NCBI GenBank assembly: GCA_028877215.1
Contig: JAPPFJ010000032.1
Span: 1 to 32,557 of the forward strand
DNA length: 32,557 nucleotides
DNA from: Gemmatimonadota bacterium
GTDB taxonomy: Bacteria > Latescibacterota > UBA2968 > GCA-2709665
Reading direction: 5' to 3'
A program made the position numbers and the translations under genes. Below, piece after piece: positions 29,359 through 32,557 of this stretch. Each line of letters opens with the position of its first letter. Positions within the stretch are counted from its first letter, which is position 1. The notes below the pieces were generated by a model. It had not been told where the DNA came from. It made no database searches and was given only the letters and a program-made list of their open reading frames with translations.

Positions 29359-32300
29359 GTGTGGTTGCGGCGGGTTGAACCCAGACGCAGTCTGCAATTG
29401 GCGCAGAAGAGAACGACGCTGACGTTCCTTTTCGCCATTTGCATTTTTTGTCCCGTCCTTTCTCCGCCTGCCGTTCAGGGCGCCGGGGAAACCTGGCGCA
29501 TCCTGGCTGTCCGGGTCTCATTTTCCGTGGAAGATCCCGACGACGGGACCACCAGCGGAAACGGCGCTTTCGACCTCCGTACTTTCGACTCGGTCCGCGA
29601 CGACTATATCTTCCCCTTCGACGCCCCCCCGCACGACAAGTCCTTCTTTGAAGCGCACCTCCAGGCACTGCGCAACTACTATCTGGATATATCCGACGGT
29701 CAACTTGAAATCGATTACACCGTGTTCCCGGAAGAAGCGGATGAAAGCTACGTCATCGACAGGCCCCTCAAGGAATACGGCAACGGGCGCACCCGGACCG
29801 AAATCGCCCAGCGAATCACGCAACTCTTTCACGACGGCATAGCGGCCGCCGACTCCGCGGAAGGAGCAAACCTGGATTTTTCCGCCTTCAGGGCCTTCGT
29901 GGTCTTTCACGCAGGGCTCGGCGCTGAGGCAGGCGGGCAGGCCATCAACGACATACCTTCCGCATTCGTGTCCGGCAATGATCTCGATCGCTTCGCGGGC
30001 GGGCCAATCGCGGTGGACGACGGGGCGGCGGTTGTGCGCAACGGCATGTTACTTCCCGAAGCCGTCAGTACGGACGGGAGGGGCGGCCTGAACGGCACGC
30101 TGGTTCGTTTCTTCGCGCACCAGCTCGGCCTGCCCGGGCTGTCCAATTTCGAAGATGAACTCCCCGCGGTGGGAGACTGGAGCCCGCTGGATACCGGTGG
30201 TCCGGGCGCCGTAGCTTCCGCCACCCGCCTGGACCTTCAACCGCTCACTGGAGAACCTGCGGACAGCCTGCTCATCGGATTCGTCCCAAGCCGCCTCCTC
30301 GCGTGGTCCCGCATCCGCCTCGGATGGCTGGAGCCGGCGGTGGTCACGCGGAACGATACGATGCGGCTGGTTGCGCCACATGTTACGGATTCCGATCTTC
30401 CGCGGGCTGTCAAAGTCCCCCTGAGCGCCACCGAGTACTTCCTTCTGGAAAACCGCATCTCACGGCTTGCTGTATACGGGCGGAAACCGAACATAGCGTT
30501 TTCAGCCGGACAACGCGTCTGGCTCTCCGTGGACGACTACGACGCCTTCATTCCCGGTTCGGGCATTCTGATCTGGCATGTCGACGACGCCGTCATCCAG
30601 GCCAGCGGCGACGACACGGCCGTCAACAGCAATCCACAGTACCTCATTAGCCCTGGGCAATACAGGCGCGGCATCTCGCTAGAGGAGGCGGACGGCCTGG
30701 AGGACATCGGGAACAACGCCGCGGACCGGATCGTGCAGGCCGGCATCATCAGCCTTGATGCCATAGAAGGCGGTGACCGGGATCCGTTCTACGCCGGAAA
30801 CGCCGCACGTTTCGGGCCGGATACCGTGCCCTCGACCAACAGTAACCTGAACTATCCCACCGGCATTACGATTCAGATCCTCAGCCCGCCCGCCGATACC
30901 ATGGAGGTGGTTGTCACCTTTGACTACCAGCAGGACGCCTGGCCCGCAACCGGGTTGGCAAACGTCGGGCCGCAGGCCCCACGTGCAATAGACCTGAACG
31001 GCGACGGCGTCAAAGAGATACTGCGCAGCGGCGGTCCCGTCGAGACGTCACCTGGCGGAAATGCCCTGCCGCTGTCTTTATCCGGAAATGCCGCCACGCT
31101 CGAATCGGACGCGACGTTTCCGTTCTTCACGTCATTCACCCCCGCCGTCGGGGACGTCGACGGAGACGGCCAGGACGATTTCATCTTCGCCCGGGGCCAC
31201 ACGCCGACCCTCTGGAGCCGCAGCAATACCACCACTTCGCCAGCCGGACCGGCGCGGGACATCACCTGCCCGCCTCTCGTCGCCAGCATTGGCGGCGCGT
31301 TGGTGGACATTTGGGGATGGTCCAACGGCGACGTTACCTGGGGCAACCTTGCGGGAGAAAATACCGGCGTTGCGCAGACGGGATCGGAACCCGTCGCCGG
31401 ACTGGCGGCGGGAAACGTGGACGACGATCCGGAAGACGAGCTTGTTGCACTGGCGGGACAGGGTCGGCTCTTCATTGCCGAAGCCGATGGACGTGTTCGA
31501 CAGGTGGCCGATCTTTCCGGGCCCGTTATGGGATCCCCCGTACTGGGCGACCTCGACCGTGATGGCGGGGACGAGATCGTCACGCTGGGTGCGGACGGTG
31601 TGGTATCCATCTTCTCCAGGGGGCACATGACGGCGCAAAGCATGCCGGTGCCCGGGGGCGCAGGGTCGGCGCCCGTGCTGGGCGACCTGGACGAAGACGG
31701 CTACATCGAGGTGCTATTCGGCGGCGAGGGTCGCCTCTGGGTCGTGCGCTTCAACGGCGTGCATCAGACCGATACGCCGCTTGCGTTTCCTCTCAAGGAC
31801 GAGACCGGCCTGATATCCGCGCCGCCCGTACTTGCCGACGTCAACCTGGACGGCGACCCGGACATATTCGTGGCCACCGGGGGCGGCTTGGTGTATGGCC
31901 TCGGCGCCGACGGCTCGATCCTGCCGTCCTTTCCCCTACCCGTTTCAAGCCCGGTGCACGCCTCGCCCCTGGCCGACGATCTGGATGGCGACGGCACCCT
32001 GGAACTGGTTGTCTTCACAGCGGAAGGCGCGGCGCATCTCTGGCACCTCGAGACCTTCGACGCCCATTTTACGGGCAATCATCTCGTCTGGAGCCAGGCC
32101 GGAGGTGGGCCCGGAAACGCGAGTCGACTGCTCACGCTGCCCAGCGACCCGCCGCCGGAGACCACGTCGCTGCTTCTCCCCCCGGACCAGGTCTACTGCT
32201 ATCCCAACCCCATACGCGGCACGTCTGCCACGATCCGGTTTTTCCTTGGCAAGAGCGCCCGTATCCAGGTGGCCGTGTTCAACGCGCTGGGTGAAATCGT

Positions 32301-32457
32301 CGAACGGATGACTATGGAAAATCCGACGCCCCGCACGGACAACGAACTCCGTTGGAACACGGTCGAGTATGCCAGCGGCTTCTACGTTTGCCGCGTGGAA
32401 GCCATCTCGGAAGAGCGATCGGAAGTCCGCTTCGTAAAAACCGCGATAATCAAATAG
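29359..32457 (+). CDS. M6-like surface protein with FG-GAP repeats and sorting-type C-terminus, protease motif lost
   Basis: 1032 residues from GTG 29359. A signal sequence (LTFLFAICIFCPVLSPPAVQ) is followed by an M6 (immune inhibitor A)-like region with FFEAHLQALRNYYLDISDGQ, YFLLENRISRL, GSGILIWHVDDAVI and GISLEEADGLEDI. At the place of the HEFGHxLGLPDL motif the protein reads FFAHQLGLPGL (about 251-261), so the HExxH zinc site is missing and it is probably inactive. From about residue 540 come FG-GAP-like calcium-binding repeats (GDVDGDGQDDFIF, GDLDRDGGDEIV, GDLDEDGYIEVLF, ADVNLDGDPDIFV). The end, YCYPNP then YASGFYVCRVEA and a Lys-rich tail, resembles type IX/FlgD-like sorting domains. Probably surface-bound or secreted. 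Confidence 0.86.
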   Translation: MWLRRVEPRRSLQLAQKRTTLTFLFAICIFCPVLSPPAVQGAGETWRILAVRVSFSVEDPDDGTTSGNGAFDLRTFDSVRDDYIFPFDAPPHDKSFFEAHLQALRNYYLDISDGQLEIDYTVFPEEADESYVIDRPLKEYGNGRTRTEIAQRITQLFHDGIAAADSAEGANLDFSAFRAFVVFHAGLGAEAGGQAINDIPSAFVSGNDLDRFAGGPIAVDDGAAVVRNGMLLPEAVSTDGRGGLNGTLVRFFAHQLGLPGLSNFEDELPAVGDWSPLDTGGPGAVASATRLDLQPLTGEPADSLLIGFVPSRLLAWSRIRLGWLEPAVVTRNDTMRLVAPHVTDSDLPRAVKVPLSATEYFLLENRISRLAVYGRKPNIAFSAGQRVWLSVDDYDAFIPGSGILIWHVDDAVIQASGDDTAVNSNPQYLISPGQYRRGISLEEADGLEDIGNNAADRIVQAGIISLDAIEGGDRDPFYAGNAARFGPDTVPSTNSNLNYPTGITIQILSPPADTMEVVVTFDYQQDAWPATGLANVGPQAPRAIDLNGDGVKEILRSGGPVETSPGGNALPLSLSGNAATLESDATFPFFTSFTPAVGDVDGDGQDDFIFARGHTPTLWSRSNTTTSPAGPARDITCPPLVASIGGALVDIWGWSNGDVTWGNLAGENTGVAQTGSEPVAGLAAGNVDDDPEDELVALAGQGRLFIAEADGRVRQVADLSGPVMGSPVLGDLDRDGGDEIVTLGADGVVSIFSRGHMTAQSMPVPGGAGSAPVLGDLDEDGYIEVLFGGEGRLWVVRFNGVHQTDTPLAFPLKDETGLISAPPVLADVNLDGDPDIFVATGGGLVYGLGADGSILPSFPLPVSSPVHASPLADDLDGDGTLELVVFTAEGAAHLWHLETFDAHFTGNHLVWSQAGGGPGNASRLLTLPSDPPPETTSLLLPPDQVYCYPNPIRGTSATIRFFLGKSARIQVAVFNALGEIVERMTMENPTPRTDNELRWNTVEYASGFYVCRVEAISEERSEVRFVKTAIIK

Positions 32458-32557
32458 CAGTCCGTTGATAAAGTCGCTCTGCAGGCGAGGCCGAGCCATT
32501 GTGGGCGAAGACAAGGCGCGCGACCGAGTCCCATCCTGCGATTCGGCGAGGGAGCGC

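Overview
The window is high-GC bacterial DNA, probably from an uncultured lineage of the FCB group (Bacteroidota/Gemmatimonadota/Latescibacterota-like). That placement rests on a PorV/PorQ-type outer-membrane protein, a large surface protein with FG-GAP repeats and a C-terminal YPNP-type sorting tail, and a secreted dockerin-bearing metallopeptidase. It is an inference from protein families, not from a marker gene. No rRNA, tRNA or cas gene was seen.

Layout. (1) 1-1832, plus strand: the end of a CobW-type GTPase, a WD40 protein and a [2Fe-2S] thioredoxin-fold ferredoxin, overlapping head to tail as one metal-homeostasis operon. (2) 1943-3135, minus: two membrane proteins, the second an isoprenylcysteine-methyltransferase-like enzyme. 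(3) 3280-9520, minus: three overlapping genes, DUF6361 protein, phospholipase-D-like nuclease and SNF2-like helicase, which look like an anti-phage or DNA-processing module. (4) 9520-13980, minus: the most unusual part. Small ORFs are separated by CRISPR-repeat-like elements of about 37 bp (families A and B, both ending GATTGAAAC on the minus strand). The elements carry a Shine-Dalgarno-like purine run that lies exactly 11 nt upstream of six separate start codons. Five ORFs are paralogues, one with an in-frame stop. One ORF resembles the truncated start of a Mu-like phage protease/scaffold. A secreted metallopeptidase and a DUF4126 membrane protein are embedded in the same run. (5) 14.1-18.6 kb: a uracil-DNA-glycosylase-like gene, a WYL-regulator tail remnant, two small antitoxin-like genes without an intact toxin, a WYL regulator with a palindromic operator candidate, an aspartic protease and a YbjQ protein, with REP-like palindromes between them. 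(6) 18.9-27.2 kb, minus: metallo-beta-lactamase-fold hydrolase, ABC ATPase plus a very short FtsX-type permease, a C-terminal processing protease, a glycosyltransferase 2, an RmlD-like reductase and a thioredoxin/six-hairpin protein. This looks like envelope biogenesis, and a clear terminator follows the ABC ATPase gene. (7) 27.4-32.5 kb: a Trm112-like protein (minus), then the PorV-like protein and an M6-like surface protein (plus) that has lost its zinc-binding HExxH motif.

The repeat-ORF cassette array together with the DUF6361-PLD-helicase operon is the best candidate for an undescribed system. The first gene of that operon also starts right behind a degenerate repeat copy, so the operon may belong to the same array. 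All functional statements come from motif recognition by eye. No database search was possible.
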